64,000 nucleotides of DNA from Berberis thunbergii (lineage: Eukaryota > Streptophyta > Magnoliopsida > Ranunculales > Berberidaceae), in contig QNQO01000225.1 of the NCBI GenBank assembly GCA_003290165.1, positions 744,001-808,000 of the forward strand. The letters are read 5' to 3'. Below are positions 22,536 to 34,565 of the stretch, piece after piece; positions within the stretch are counted from its first letter, which is position 1, and every line of letters starts with the position of its first letter. The notes beneath the pieces are model-generated. The model was not told the DNA's origin, did no database searches, and saw nothing but the letters and a program-made list of their open reading frames with translations. A program made the translations under genes and the position numbers.

Positions 22536-25500
22536 ATGACTGACGGTGAAGTCTCTACTGGTGACACTCGGAAGACGATTTCACCTTACGACATCACTTC
22601 CCTTGATAATCCAGGACTTTCAATTACTCAGGTTCAATTGAAAGGGGACAATTATGATGAATGGGCTCGTTCGTTTCGAACGGCCTTGAGGGCCCGGAAG
22701 AAATTCGGGTTCATTGACGGAACTATCACACAACCTGGCGAGCAGTCACGAGACCTCGAAGACTGGTGGACTATCAACTCGCTTTTGGTGTCCTGGATCC
22801 GAAATACCATTGAACCTACGCTACGCTCCATTATCTCTCATGTGGAAGTAGCGCATGATCTCTGGAATGATATCAAGGATCGATTCTCCATTACTAACGG
22901 ACCACGGGTTCAACAGCTGAAATCAGATCTTGCAGATTGCAAACAGAAGGGGTTGACCATAATGGACTACTATGGGCGACTCAAGCAACTTTGGGATGAA
23001 CTAGGTAATTTCGAACAATTACCGACGTGCAAGTGCGGGAAGTGTACATGCAATCTCGCTTCGATTCTGGAGAAAAAACGGAAAGGAAGAAAAAGTACAT
23101 TTGTTTCTTATGGGTTTGGATGACAATTTGTACGGAACAATGAGATCCAATATATTGGCTCAAGATCCGTTGCCAAAAATGAACAAGGTATACTCAATTC
23201 TCATTCAAGAGGAGCGAATAAAGAAAATCACTCGCGGCAAGGAAGAACGCGGGGAAATTATGGCCCTTGCCACACAGACCCGTCTTGACGAAAAAGATAA
23301 ATCTAGTACGGTGTGTTCCCACTGTAAAAGGACGGGGCATGAATCTAACAATTGTTTTGCCTTGCACGGATATCCGGAGTGGTGGGGTGACCGACCCTGA
23401 AGCGATGGAAAAAGTGTTGGTGCTGGTCGCGGTAGAGGGCAGTCAAGTCTTCGAGGCCGTGGTCGAGGAACCAAGGGTACGCATCATGCCAACGTTGCTC
23501 AAACAGGTTCTGCTGGGGCAGGAGTGACCGAGACAGATACATCTCCACTGCCTGGGCTGAATACCGATCAGTGGCAGACACTTCTCCAAATGCTGGGCCG
23601 GTCAAAATCCGCAACGACCGATAAGATGACTGGTAAGCCTTGGATTATTGACACAGGAGCCTCGAATCACATGACTGGCACGGTCGGGGATCTCCGTGAC
23701 TTAAAGGTGATTGCTCAATGTCCCGTGGGATTGCCAAATGGGAGTAGCGCTATCGCCGCTAAAGAGGGGACGGTCACTCTTGAAAGAAATTTCTATTTGA
23801 AAAATGTTCTTTATGTGCCAGGGCTAACTTGCAATTTAATTTCTGTGTTCACTATAATTGTTTTGTCCAATTCACTAATGATCTGTGTGTTATACAGGAC
23901 CACACTTCGAGGATGCTGATTGGTGCGGGTGAACGACGGGATAGACTCTATTTCTTCTGGGGGCTGCCACAGGTTCACCCAATAAAGGCCAATAATGTGG
24001 TGTATCTTGATCTATGGCACCAGCGACTGGGTCATCCATCTCTACAAGTAACAAAGTTAGTTCCCGAAGTAAGTTTTAGTGAAACGGAAAATCACTTGAA
24101 TAAAAATTGTGATGTCTGTCAGAGGGCAAAGCAAAGTAGAAATAAGTTTCATGTTAGTGAACATAAAGCTACGACCATTAGTTCCCGAAGTAAGTTTTAG
24201 TGAAACGGAAAATCACTTGAATAAAAATTGTGATGTCTGTCAGAGGGCAAAGCAAAGTAGAAATAAGTTTCATGTTAGTGAACATAAAGCTACGACCATT
24301 TTTGAACTTATTCACACTGATCTATGGGGACCTTATAGAACAACTTCTTCTTGTGGTGCTTCTTATTTTTTTACCATTGTTGATGATTTTTTCCGTGCTG
24401 TCTAGATTTACTTACTTGTTGATAAGAAAGAAGTCTCTCATACTCTTCAAATGTTTTTTTCGATGGTTAAGAGACAATTTGATAAAGAGGTAAAAATCTT
24501 GCGGAGTGATAACGGCACTGAATTCACTTGCCTGCGACAATATTTTCTTGATCACGGGATTGTTTTTCAAACATCTTGTGTGGGAACACCTCAACAAAAT
24601 GGGCGGATTGAACGGAAACACCAACATATTTTGAATGTAGCTCGGGCATTGCGTTTTCAGGGCTCTTTTCCTATTGAGTTTTGGGGAGAATGTGTGTTGA
24701 CGGCTGGATACTTGATAAATAGGACTCCCTCCTTGGTCTTGAATGGGAAAACACCCTATAGTGTTCTATATGGCAGCCCACCCACTTATGATCACTTGCG
24801 CATTTTGGGGTCCTTGTGTTATGCGCATGTACAGACGGGGGATAAGTTTGCCAGTAGAAGTCGAAGGTGCGTCTTTGTTGGGTACCCTTATGGAAAAAAG
24901 GGATGGCGTTTGTATGACTTGGAGAAACGAGACTTCTTTGTTTCTCGTCATGTTGTATTCTCGGAAGGAGTTTTTCCCTTTGCAGATCATTTTAATTTAA
25001 ACCACGATGGTCTGCCTAATATTGAGGTGGTTCACGAGGACTTTGAGGAGACATCTACAGCTGTTTTGAGGGGGGTGCTGAGGAGTTTGTACAACCAGAT
25101 GGGGCTGTTGGGCAATCGGCATGTGCCGAGGATGGGGCAAATGATGGTGTCGAGGTGATTGTACAGCCAGACGAGGCTGCTGGGCAGCCGGCTTGTGCGA
25201 ACTAGGAGGACAACCTGGACGCAAGTCAGGAAGATGTGTTGGGCAGGGGTCAACGCAGAAGGCAAGCCTCAGTACGACTCCGTGATTATGTTACTCATAC
25301 CATTCAGAAAATGAGTCCATCCGTACCAGCTTCACCCGTACCACGACATTCCTCAGGTACACCCTATCCTATAGCACATTATGTGAATTGTGATAATTTT
25401 TCTATGTGACATAGGCATTTTCTTGCAGTCTTGACAGCAAATCGGGAACCTGTGTGTTATTCTGAGGCCGCGAAAGACAGCCGCTGGAGGGATGCCATGC

Positions 25501-26981
25501 GACGAGAAATTGAGGCTCTTGAGATTAATGAAACCTGGGTTGTAGCCGACTTGCCACCAGGAAAGAAAGCTCTAGGATGCAAGTGGGTATACAAGATCAA
25601 GTATAACTCTGATGGTACCATTGAACGATTGAAGGCTCGGCTGGTTATTCTTGGCAATCATCAAATTGAAGGAGTTGATTATACAGAGACTTTTGCTCCA
25701 GTAGCTAAGATGGTTACAGTAAGGGTCTTTCTTGCTGTTGCGGCTGCCAAGAATTGGGAAGTCCATCAGATGGATGTTCATAATGCATTTCTACATGGTG
25801 ACCTTACGGAGGAGGTATACATGAAATTACCACCCAGTTTTCGGGTGGGGACTTCTGAAAAGGTGTGCAAGCTTAGGAAATCATTATATGGGCTGAAGCA
25901 GGCACCCCGATGCTGGTTTGCTAAACTGTCGACTGCTTTGAAGAATTATGGTTTTCGGCAATCTTACTCAGATTATTCTTTGTTTACTCTACAAAGAGGT
26001 GCGGTTCAGCTCAATGTTCTTGTCTATGTCGACGACCTTATCATCTCTGGGCGTAATCTGGGGGATATACAGAAATTCAAGGGTTACCTCAGTGTTTGTT
26101 TCCATATGAAAGATCTGGGTCCTTTAAAGTATTTCTTGGGGGTTGAAGTGGCACGCAGACCAAATGGGTTTGTGCTTTGTCAACGCAAATACGTGCTAGA
26201 TATCATCTCTGAGGCCGGATTGCTAGGGGCAAGGCCAGCGGTGGTGCCATTGGAACAGAATCATCGACTCGCCTTGTCCAAGAGTCCAGAACTCGCTAAC
26301 CCGGAGCCTTACCGTCGCTTGGTGGGACGGCTAATTTATTTGTGTTTCACTCGACCCGAATTATCTTATAGTGTGCATGTTTTATCTCAATTTATGCAAC
26401 ATCCTCGGGCGGACCAATAAGAAGCTGCTTTGCGGGTGGTTCGGTACTTAAAAGGTAATTCAAGTCAAGGTATACATTTGAGTAGTAAGTGTGACATGCA
26501 GTTATATGGGTGGTGTGACGCTGACTGGGCCGGATGACCTTTGGCTCGGCGGTCCCTCACTGGTTGGTTGGTGTTCCTTGGGAACTCGCCGGTATCTTGG
26601 AAGACAAAGAAGCAACATATAGTATCTCGCTCCTCCGCAGAGGCGGAATATCGGTCTATGGCTATGACTACATGTGAGTTGAAATGGCTTAAAGCTATTT
26701 TAGCTAGCCTCGGGATGCCTCACACACGTCCTATGTCTCTTCATTGTGATAGTCAGGCGGCTCTCCATATATCTCAAAATCCCGTTTTTCATGAACGGAC
26801 AAAACATATTGAGGTCGATTGTCACTTTGTCCGTGATGACATTGTTGCTGGACATATCAATCCCACATTTGTCCCATCCAATGAGCAACTCGCTGACATT
26901 TTCACAAAAGCATTGGGCAAACGACAATATGAGTATCTACTTCGCAAGTTGGGCATACGGGATCTCCATGCACCAACTTGA
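22536..26981 (+). pseudogene. Copia 1 gag-pol polyprotein, interrupted
   Basis: Gag starts MTDGEVSTGDTRKTISPYDI (22536) with the UBN2-type core. A frame break lies near 23080-23105. The zinc knuckle CSHCKRTGHESNNC is followed by TGA at 23398. Protease has WIIDTGASNHMTG (about 23640). The integrase zinc region WHQRLGHPS...CDVCQ and the catalytic-core segments LIHTDLWGPY and LRSDNGTEF are present, but a 121 bp tandem duplication (24057-24299) and a TAG near 24405 break it. Reverse transcriptase (25431-26420) keeps KSLYGLKQAPRCW and YVDDLIISG. RNase H (26541-26981) keeps [11 protein letters not shown]. Further stops are at 26418 and about 26536. Confidence 0.85.
24057..24299 (+). repeat. 121 bp tandem duplication in the integrase region
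   Basis: The block beginning TTAGTTCCCGAAGTAAG at 24057 is repeated from 24178 essentially without change. The period of 121 is not a multiple of three, so the copy shifts the frame right after the integrase zinc region. Confidence 0.9.
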
Positions 26982-26988
26982 GGGGGGG

Positions 26989-27191
26989 TATTGAGAATAT
27001 ATTGAGAATATCCTGATTGAATGGGAATATTTGTATTAGGAATGTTACTTATTGAGTCAAGATTGTATAGATTATATTGTGAATATTCTCACAATATTCT
27101 CTTGATTAGTTTGTATATAAACAGGAGAATGGAATGAGGAAGGACAACACAATACACACAAATCAATTCTTTTGTGTCTAACATTTCATCA
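26989..27191 (+). repeat. 3' LTR of copia 1
   Basis: Same ends and length as the 5' LTR; two substitutions seen in the first 40 bases. Confidence 0.85.
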
Positions 27192-27271
27192 ACATTTCAA
27201 GTTGATACTAGCAACACAAGAGGCTTGTCAAGGGAAAGCGTGGTCAAATTATCCATCAGAAGGGCATCATC

Positions 27272-27890
27272 TAAGATACTTGTACAATGCAATACAAACA
27301 CGTCATCTAAGTTGTATTCTTTTGTTTTATGTTTTATGTTTATGTTTTATGTTTTATGTTTTATGGTTTATGGTTTATGTTTTTTATTTTGCTTGTAGGA
27401 GTCTTTTTCTCTTTGTTATCCCAAGGTTCTAGCGGTGAGTTCAACTATCTCTAATCTAATGAAAATATCCTTATCACATCAAGTATGTTGAACTTGTCAT
27501 TAACTAATATTTTTCTTGTCTTTTTGATATATTTTTCCGACGTGAAGATAGAGTTCGTCAACACATGTTCCTAGCTTTTTGAAGATGCTCTGATCCTACG
27601 TACATTGTTGGATTATATTTACTAGTATGATTATGAAGAATCATGTATTGACTTATTTTGGATTCTGTGTACTACGTTGATGAGACTTATTTGTAAGAAC
27701 CATGTATTTATTGTTGCGTTTTTATATACATGGTTAGATTATATTATTGTTGATGAGATTTTTATATAGTTGGATTCTATTTATTATTGTAAGAACCATG
27801 TATTGACAGTTGCACTTTTTAATAGCAGATACAGATTGTAAACGATACGTAAAGCTAAAAATAAATGAGCAAAAAAATAGCGTAGACTTT
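27272..27890. other. AT-rich stretch with short repeats downstream of the IGPS relic
   Basis: Positions 27315-27385 are a run of GTTTTATGTTTATG-like units. Between 27600 and 27830 the phrase AAGAACCATGTATT recurs. No gene is seen. Confidence 0.4.
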
Positions 27891-28228
27891 TAATAGCATT
27901 TTTAAAGTGTCATAATTAATTAACAGTTTTCTAAAATTGTTGAAGATAATTGTCACAACATTTTATAAATTTGTGAAAGAAATTACAACAGTGTATAAAC
28001 TATATAACAACTTTTTTTCTTAACGCTACTAAAGGGGTTACGATAGCGAAAAAAAAGTATATAACCACATTCTATAAACGCTATCATAGGATTTACCACA
28101 ACATTCTAAAAATGCTATCATAGAGCCAGACTTTTAATAGCGTGGGCTGACACAGCGTGTCTGACAATGATATTTTATTCAGTTATAACAGTTTTAGCAT
28201 GCTATAAATGAGGATTTGTGGTGTAGTG
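27885..28228 (-). mobile_element. Terminal and subterminal region of a CACTA-type DNA transposon
   Basis: Read from 28228 leftward the sequence begins CACTACACCACAAATCC, the CACTA superfamily end. It is followed by many subterminal motifs in both orientations (GCTATCATAG, TTTTAATAGCG, AACGCTA) as expected for transposase-binding repeats. The next bases outside are TTA, possibly the 3 bp target duplication. No partner CACTA end is recognised in the window; it may be lost where the gypsy LTR begins at 7668. Confidence 0.65.
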
Positions 28229-28231
28229 TTA

Positions 28232-29291
28232 CAACCCCTTATAGACCTAGGAGTTTGTTTCCCTTCTCACCGAATATTTCTAATGTTTGCATGTAGCTGT
28301 TGAGACTAATACCACTGCCTTCCCAACCTACACTCCAGGCGTCTGCTTCAATTTAGAAACGTGGATGTGCGACAATGAAGAGATTGTGCAGCTCTACCAT
28401 CAGCTGGTTGGGCTCACCGAGAGCGGTTCCGTGGATGAATCTCTCAGGTAGCTAAAGAAGGCTCGACTAGACGAGGCCACGATCAGGGTTAAGCACCTTC
28501 CATGCCTAGTCATTCAGCCAACTGCCATGACCTCCAAAAGTCGAGCGAAGGAGTGTCCACTATATATTAGAACTTATGCACTTGACAGAGTGTTGCCCCT
28601 ATCAATAGAACTTTCGCTCAAATAAGCAAGCCTTCTGGATTCCAGTCTTACCCAATTTCCCTCAAACCGGCCTCCCTAAGCTGAAAATGTCTAAGAGGTG
28701 AGAGCCCGGGAGCAAGAAGCCGACATCGACCTTAGCTTATGCCCATATTCGTTGAGGATACTCCAGTCCACGGTGGATATGTTAGCTGACCAATTAGCAA
28801 CAAGTGACGGGATGATAACCAACCTTTCGAGAATGTGCCAGAGCGCAAGGATGCCTCTGCGAATATGAACATGATAGACGCGGTTGTCAAACTTCTGGCT
28901 ACTTTCATCTTGTTGAATGGGGGAGGTGATAAGTTAGCTAGGTAATATGCTAACAAACACGGGTGGTTCCCGATTTATGAGCCTCCAATGCTCAAGTTAG
29001 AAAGCAGCCGATGGAAATAAGAATAGAACACGAATAGAAAAGGAAAAAAAGTCTTAGTGAGTTTCAGAGATTGAAGGTTTCTCTAGAGTTTCCTTAGATC
29101 CAACCCCTTCCTCGTTTGTTAAGGGGCTCTATTTATACTACCTCCTCTGCCTACTTGACCATATCCTGCATTAAATTATTTGTGACAAGGAATCTTATAA
29201 AGTATCCCCTTTTGCCGAGCACTGTAACCGCTGAGTAGCCTACTTTTGTTCTAGCCTTTCTTCTGACATTGCTATACACTATTGTTTTGCA
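28232..29291. other. Unassigned repeat-like sequence
   Basis: Several frames with many stops. The frame reading ASANMNMIDAVVKLLATFIL (about 28850-28910, +) suggests an old coding sequence, not identified. Positions 29100-29165 have an LTR-like GGGGCTCTATTTATAC element. Continuity with 33935 onward shows copia 2 entered this sequence. Confidence 0.35.
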
Positions 29292-29296
29292 TCTAT
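29292..29296. repeat. Target site duplication TCTAT, left
   Basis: Matches 33930-33934 on the other side of copia 2. Confidence 0.85.
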
Positions 29297-29567
29297 TGTT
29301 AGAGAATTAATCTAGAATAGTTCTAGAAGAGTTGTGTTTTTGGTGTTCCAATGTGTCTTTTAGTATTACTAAGTGTCTTTTACTAAGAGATGTGTCTTTT
29401 ACTAAGTGGTCATGTGAGTCCTATTTAAACCCGTGTAATATTTGGTTTCAATCATAGGTGAATGAAGTGAGTTTTCTACACATTAGAATTCTAGTTTTAT
29501 CAAGAGATTACACTCTCTCTTGTTTTCCTTATTCTTATTCATTCACATAGTTGGTTAAATCCCAACA
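29297..29567 (+). repeat. 5' LTR of copia 2
   Basis: TGTTAGAGAATTAATC to AAATCCCAACA, a perfect TGTT...AACA end pair. It contains repeats of GTGTCTTTTACTAAG and a CCTATTTAAACCC TATA-like element. Confidence 0.9.
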
Positions 29568-29570
29568 AAT

Positions 29571-29583
29571 TGGTATCAAAGCC
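29571..29583 (+). other. Primer-binding site of copia 2
   Basis: TGGTATCAAAGCC, three bases after the LTR, is an initiator tRNA-Met type site. Confidence 0.8.
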
Positions 29584-29597
29584 TAGTTGAGAGAACC

Positions 29598-32500
29598 ATG
29601 GCGTCCAACAACAATAATTTTGTCCAACCTCCACTTCCTTTTCTTACCAGTAAAAACTACAATCATTGGAGAATGAAGATGATGGCCCTATTTGGTTCAC
29701 AAGACCTATTGGAGATCATAGAGATTGGTTTCCAAGAGCCCGAAGAAGAAACAATTCTTAATGCACAAGACTTGGCCGAGTTGAAGTCTAACCGCAAGAA
29801 AGACTACAAAGCCAAGTATTTCATTATGCAAACAGTAGATGAAGCTATTCTGGACAGAATTTCAGTAGCCACAACGGCTAAACAAGCTTGGGATATTCTT
29901 TATTCTTCATACAAAGGAGATGACAAAGTCAAGATGGTGCGTCTACAAACTCTTCGAGGGGAGTTTGATACACTAAGAATGAAGGAGTCCGAGACTATTG
30001 AAGAATACTTCAATCGGGTTATCTCAACTGTCAATCAATTGAGATTGAATGGTGAGAATCTAGAAGACCAAAGAATTGTCGAAAAAATCCTTCGGAGTTT
30101 GACTCGAAAATTTGAGTCTAGTGTTGTTGCTATTGAAGAATCCAAGGATTTATCTTCTTTGTCGGTGGAGAGTTTATTGGGGTCACTACAATCCCATGAA
30201 CTACGAATGAAGCAATATGATTCTAGTTCTATTGAACAAGCCTTTCAAATGCAAGTCTCCTTTAGAGATTCCTCTAAAGATGGCTTGATAGGAAGAGGTC
30301 ATGGAAGAGCCACTTCTCGTGGTAGAGGAAGAAGCTATGGTGGACAAGAGAAATCTCATGATGGTGAGTCTTCATCTTATCAAGGAAGAGGGAGAAGAAG
30401 ATCTTACTTATCAAATATTCAATGCCATTGTTGTCATATGTATGGCCATGTCAAGAAATATTGTAGAAAGAAGATGGAGGAGGACAACAAAGAATCCAAT
30501 TTTATGCATGAGGAGGAAGAATACAATTTTTTCCTTACATGCAACGTTCATGGAGCTTCCTTAGAAGATGTGTGGTTCGTGGATAGTGGTTGTAGCAACC
30601 ACATGACCGGGAACAAGAAGGCCTTTGTGGAGATAAATGAGACATTTCAAAGTGAAGTTAGAACCAGAGATGACAACAATCTTCAAGTCAAAGGAAGGGG
30701 TGATATTCTTGTCCAAACCAAGCAAGGAGTAAAGCGGCTCTCAAATATATTTTGTGTTCCAAGTCTTAAGCACAATCTCTTAAGTGTTGGGCAACTTCTT
30801 TTGAAGGGGTATGAAGTAAATTTCAAGGGAGTTTTGTGTGAGATGAAAGATAAGAATGATGTTATTATTGGAAAGGTGGGAATGACCAAAAGCAAAATGT
30901 TTCCTTTATCTTTCCAAAGTAACATTAATTCTTGTTTCTATTCTATTCAAGACAAGTCTTGGCTATGGCATTATCGATATGGTCACTTGAGTTTTAAAAC
31001 TCTATCTCTTATGGGCAAGAAGAATCTTGTGGAGGGCTTGCTTACAATTCAACTTCAAGATACAGTATGTGAAGGATGTGTCTTGGGGAAGCATAGTAGG
31101 AATTCTTTTCCTAGTGGGAAGGCATGGAGAGCATCAAAGCCACTTGAGCTTGTGCACACCGATCTTTGTGGGGCAATGCATACTACTTCAATTGGCGGTA
31201 ATCGTTATTTTGTTACCTTCATTGATGACTATAGTAGGAAGACTTGGATATACTTTCTAAAACAAAAATTGGAAGTATATGGTTGTTTCAAAAATTTCAA
31301 GGCTTTTGTTGAAAAGCAAAGTGGTTTCTTATTGAAAACTCTTCGCTTGGATCAAGGGGGAGAATATATAGATCATGGGCTTCGAGATTTCTTAAAAGAG
31401 TATGGTATTTGACATCAATTTTCAGTCTGTGGTACCCCACAACAAAATGGAGTCGCTGAAAGAAAAAATCGCACAATTATGAAGTTGGCTAGAAGTATGT
31501 TGAAGGCCAAGGGATTGCCAAATTCCTTTTGGGCGGAAGCGGTAACATGTGTTGTTTATCTATTGAATCGTTCCTCTTCTAAAAGTGTGCAAGACCAGAC
31601 GCCACAAGAAGCTTGGAGCGGACACAAACCAAGTGTTGATCACTTGAGAATTTTCGGAAGCATTGCCTATTCACATGTACTGGATGAAAGAAGGAAGAAG
31701 CTAGATGACAAGTTCGAGAAATGCATTTTTGTTGGATATAGTGAATGTTCCAAGGAATACAAGTTGTATAATCCCCTCACCAAGAAACTCATTATAAGTC
31801 GTGATGTGAAGTTCAATGAAGGAGAATCTTGAACTTGGAAAGAAAATGCAACCAAAGAAAATTCAAGTTGCATAGAAATCGAAGAAGAAATTGAAGCTCC
31901 AATTGAAGAAAACGAAGAGGATGGTGTTCCACCTTCTTCTCCCAATTCTACTTCATCACCCTCTTCATCTTCAAGTTCAAGTTCAACTTCAAGTTCCCCT
32001 TCGAAGAAGACAAGGAGTATCCAAGATCTTTATGAACAAACAAGTAGAAATTTTGGTGACAATTTGGCCAATGTGGATGATGATTTGGTTAATTTTGCTT
32101 TGTTTGTTGATGTCGATCCAATTATGTTTGAAGAGGCTTCTAAAGATGAGAAGTGGAAGCTTGCAATGAATAATGAAATTGATGCTATTCAAAGAAACAA
32201 GACTTGGGAACTTGTTGCTCTCCCAAATGACAAGAAACCCCTTGATGTGAAATGGGTTTACAAAGCAAAATTGAACTCAAAAGGCGAGGTTGATAAGCAC
32301 AAAGCATGCTTGGTGGTGAAAGGCTACAAACAAAAGTATGGTGTTGATTTCTAAGAAGTATTTGCACCCGTGGCTCGCCTTGAAACAATTCGAACAGTAC
32401 TTGCATTGGCAGCTCAAAGAGAATGGAAAGTCTATCAAATGGATGTCAAATCGGCATTCTTGAATAGCTTTCTTGAGGAGGAAGTTTATATAACTCAACC

Positions 32501-33640
32501 ACCTGGTTATGTGAAAATTGGAGAAGAAAAGAAAGTATGTCATTTGAAAAAAAGCCTTATATGGCCTTAAACAAGCAACAAGGGCATGGTATAGTCGTAT
32601 TGATGGCTATTTTTTGAAGAATGGTTTTAAAAGATGTCCATTTGAACATACTCTATACACCAAGGAAGGATCTCATGGTGAGTTTTTGATAGTATGCTTA
32701 TATGTTGATTATTTAATCTTCACCGGAAGTTGTTCAAGTATGAATGAAGATTTCAAGAAAGCTATGATGAATGAGTTCGAGATGACCGACATGGGACTAC
32801 TCCATTATTTCTTGGGCATTGAAGTTAAACAACAAAGAGATGGGATTATCATCACTCAACGGAAGTATGCAAAAGATTTATTAAGAAAGTTTAGAATGGA
32901 GGACGCACTACCAATTAGCACACCTATGGAGGCTTGTTTGAAGCTAAGCAAATGTGAAGACAATAGGCATGTTGATGGAACTCTTTATAGAAGTCTTGTT
33001 GGTAGTCTTATGTACTTGACTTCCACTAGACCCGATCTTATGTTTGCGGTGAGTATGCTTAGTAGATTTATGGAATCTCCTAGGCAAAATCACTGGGAAG
33101 CTGGAAAAAAAGTCTTAAGGTATGTGAGTGGAACAATTCATGAAGGCATTCAATTCACGAAAGTTGAAGAACCAAGTTTGGTAGGTTATTGTGATAGTGA
33201 TTGGGAAGGAAGTGTTGATGATAGTAAAAGCACTTTCGGATATGTTTTTAATATTGGTTCCGGCGCAATCTCATAGGCATCTAAAAAACAAGCTATTGTG
33301 ACTCTCTCTACAACCGAGTCCGAATATGTCTCACTGGCTTTTGCATCTTGTCAAGCACTTTGGTTGATTTGGGTTTTGAGTAAACTCAAGCATGGACCTG
33401 TTAGTTCTCCTACACTGTTTTGTGATAACAGCTCGGCTAATTCACTTACGAAGAATCCGGTTTTTCATGGCAAAAGCAAGCATATAAGTATCAAATATCA
33501 TTTCATTCGAGACTTGGTTAAGTAGGGACATATCAATGTGAAATTTTGCAGATCTCAAGATCAAGTTGCCGATATTTTCACTAAAGCTTTGAAGACCGAC
33601 ACATTCAACAAGTTGAAGAAGAAGCTTGGAATGGTGATAG
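29598..33640 (+). pseudogene. Copia 2 gag-pol polyprotein, multiply interrupted
   Basis: A 604-codon frame from ATG 29598 covers gag (FLTSKNYNHWRMKMMALFGS), zinc knuckle CHCCHMYGHVKKYC, protease VDSGCSNHMTG and the integrase start (HYRYGHLS...CEGC, DLCGAMHTT, FIDDYSRKTW). It stops with TGA at 31410. Later breaks: TGA near 31830, TAA near 32352, an extra A in the A-run near 32550 (HLKKSLIWP instead of SLYGLKQ), TAG near 33274 and TAG near 33523. The reverse transcriptase box reads YVDYLIF (about 32701), so a catalytic aspartate is replaced by tyrosine. RNase H keeps TTESEYVSLA. Confidence 0.85.
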
Positions 33641-33657
33641 TCTAGCTTAAGGAGGGA

Positions 33658-33929
33658 TGTTAGAGAATTAATCTAGACTAGTTCTAGAAGAGTTGTGTCT
33701 TTTGGTGTTCAAATGTGTCTTTTAGTATTACTAAGTGTCTTTTACTAAGAGATGTGTCTTTTACTAAGTGGTCATGTGAGTCCTATTTAAACCCATGTAT
33801 TATTTGGTTTCAATCATAGGTGAATGAAGTGAGTTTTCTACACATTAGAGTTCTAGTTTTATCAAGAGATTACACTCTCTTTTGTTTTCCTTATTCTTAT
33901 TCATTCACATAGTTGGTTAAATCCCAACA
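33658..33929 (+). repeat. 3' LTR of copia 2
   Basis: TGTTAGAGAATTAATC to AAATCCCAACA, followed by the TCTAT duplication (33930-33934). Confidence 0.9.
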
Positions 33930-33934
33930 TCTAT

Positions 33935-34565
33935 CACCTCTAATTGTTATCCGACATAGCTAACCAGATTCCCTTGGTCAGAGATGCCTTCGTGCTCATC
34001 TCTAATTGGTTGGCTCTTCTCGTGAGCACTCTACTTTCCAAGTTTCTCATTGGCTCTTTTTCTCTATCGGTGGTTGCTTACCTTATCCTGTAGAGATGTT
34101 CGACCAATTTTTCCTTATCCTCTCAATTCTCACTTGCTTGCATCTCGCAGACCTGCCAATGATGATGTTATAGCTTGAATCTAGTTCATTCTTAATAGTA
34201 TACACAATTTGTGAGGGTTGTTCTAGCGAAGAAGGAATAAGGTAACATGTGCCAAGAAAGTGACAAGTTTCCCTCCCAAATTTAGTTATTCATGTGATTT
34301 CTCCCTCACGTCGTGCACGAGACCATTCCGCGCGTGTTCGTCGTGCACCAACGTTGTTGTCACGTGCTTAGCTCGTAAAGATATATTAGGTACAAACAAT
34401 GGGAACAACATAGATTATGATCGGACTTAAGTACACATTGTCATAGTATGTTGGACAAGTGGTTGCCATGTCTGTTCCACGTAGTGTGTTATGTCAAGTG
34501 TGTTTTATGTTAGAAAAAATGATAGTTTGGAAATACAGCCAACAATTGTCAGAGTTTTCAATACA
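33935..34565. other. Unassigned sequence between copia 2 and the MITE nest
   Basis: Continuation of the copia 2 target DNA (CACCTCTAATTGTTATCCG). No gene or clear repeat end seen. Confidence 0.35.

Larger units (their letters stand above)
21568..27191 (+). mobile_element. Ty1/copia LTR retrotransposon 1 (5.6 kb)
   Basis: Identical-length LTRs (203 bp) flank a Met-tRNA primer-binding site, gag-pol and a purine tract (GAGGGGGGTA, 26980-26990). The duplicated target ACATT is at 21563-21567 and 27192-27196. Domain order protease, integrase, reverse transcriptase, RNase H identifies copia; gag and domain spacing resemble RE1-type elements. LTRs differ at only about two positions, so insertion is recent, yet coding is already interrupted several times. 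Confidence 0.9.
21561..27271 (+). pseudogene. Indole-3-glycerol phosphate synthase exon relic (C), split by copia
   Basis: The exon starts after CTATAG with CAACATT (21561-21567). It is cut by the copia element and resumes at 27197 with TCAAGTTGATACTAGC. Joined in reading order it gives TFQVDTSNTRGL; then, after a frame change, RGQIIHQKGII from the GTCAAATTATCC region. Both correspond to the IGPS segment TFEVDISNTKKLL and RGQIIRQKGIIVV. It ends near ATCATC at 27271. No later IGPS exon (GESLFTPDDIA) can be read with confidence, although GGAGTCTTTTTCTC at 27398 could be a decayed remnant. Confidence 0.75.
29297..33929 (+). mobile_element. Ty1/copia LTR retrotransposon 2 (4.6 kb), inactive
   Basis: LTRs 29297-29567 and 33658-33929, primer-binding site, one gag-pol region and a purine tract (AAGGAGGGA before 33658) lie between TCTAT target duplications. 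Protease-integrase-reverse transcriptase-RNase H order defines copia; gag and polyprotein style resemble Tnt1-94-like elements. LTRs differ by roughly six substitutions and one indel in 272 bp, older than copia 1. Confidence 0.9.

Noticed and set aside
22234..22539. Frame [13 protein letters not shown]... before copia 1 gag
   Set aside because: Lies in the leader between primer site and gag; low-complexity CTCTGGTTCT repeat.
27398..27435. GGAGTCTTTTTCTC...GTTCTAGCG as the last IGPS exon (GESLF region)
   Set aside because: Flanking AG/GT fit, but only a few residues match; too weak to call.
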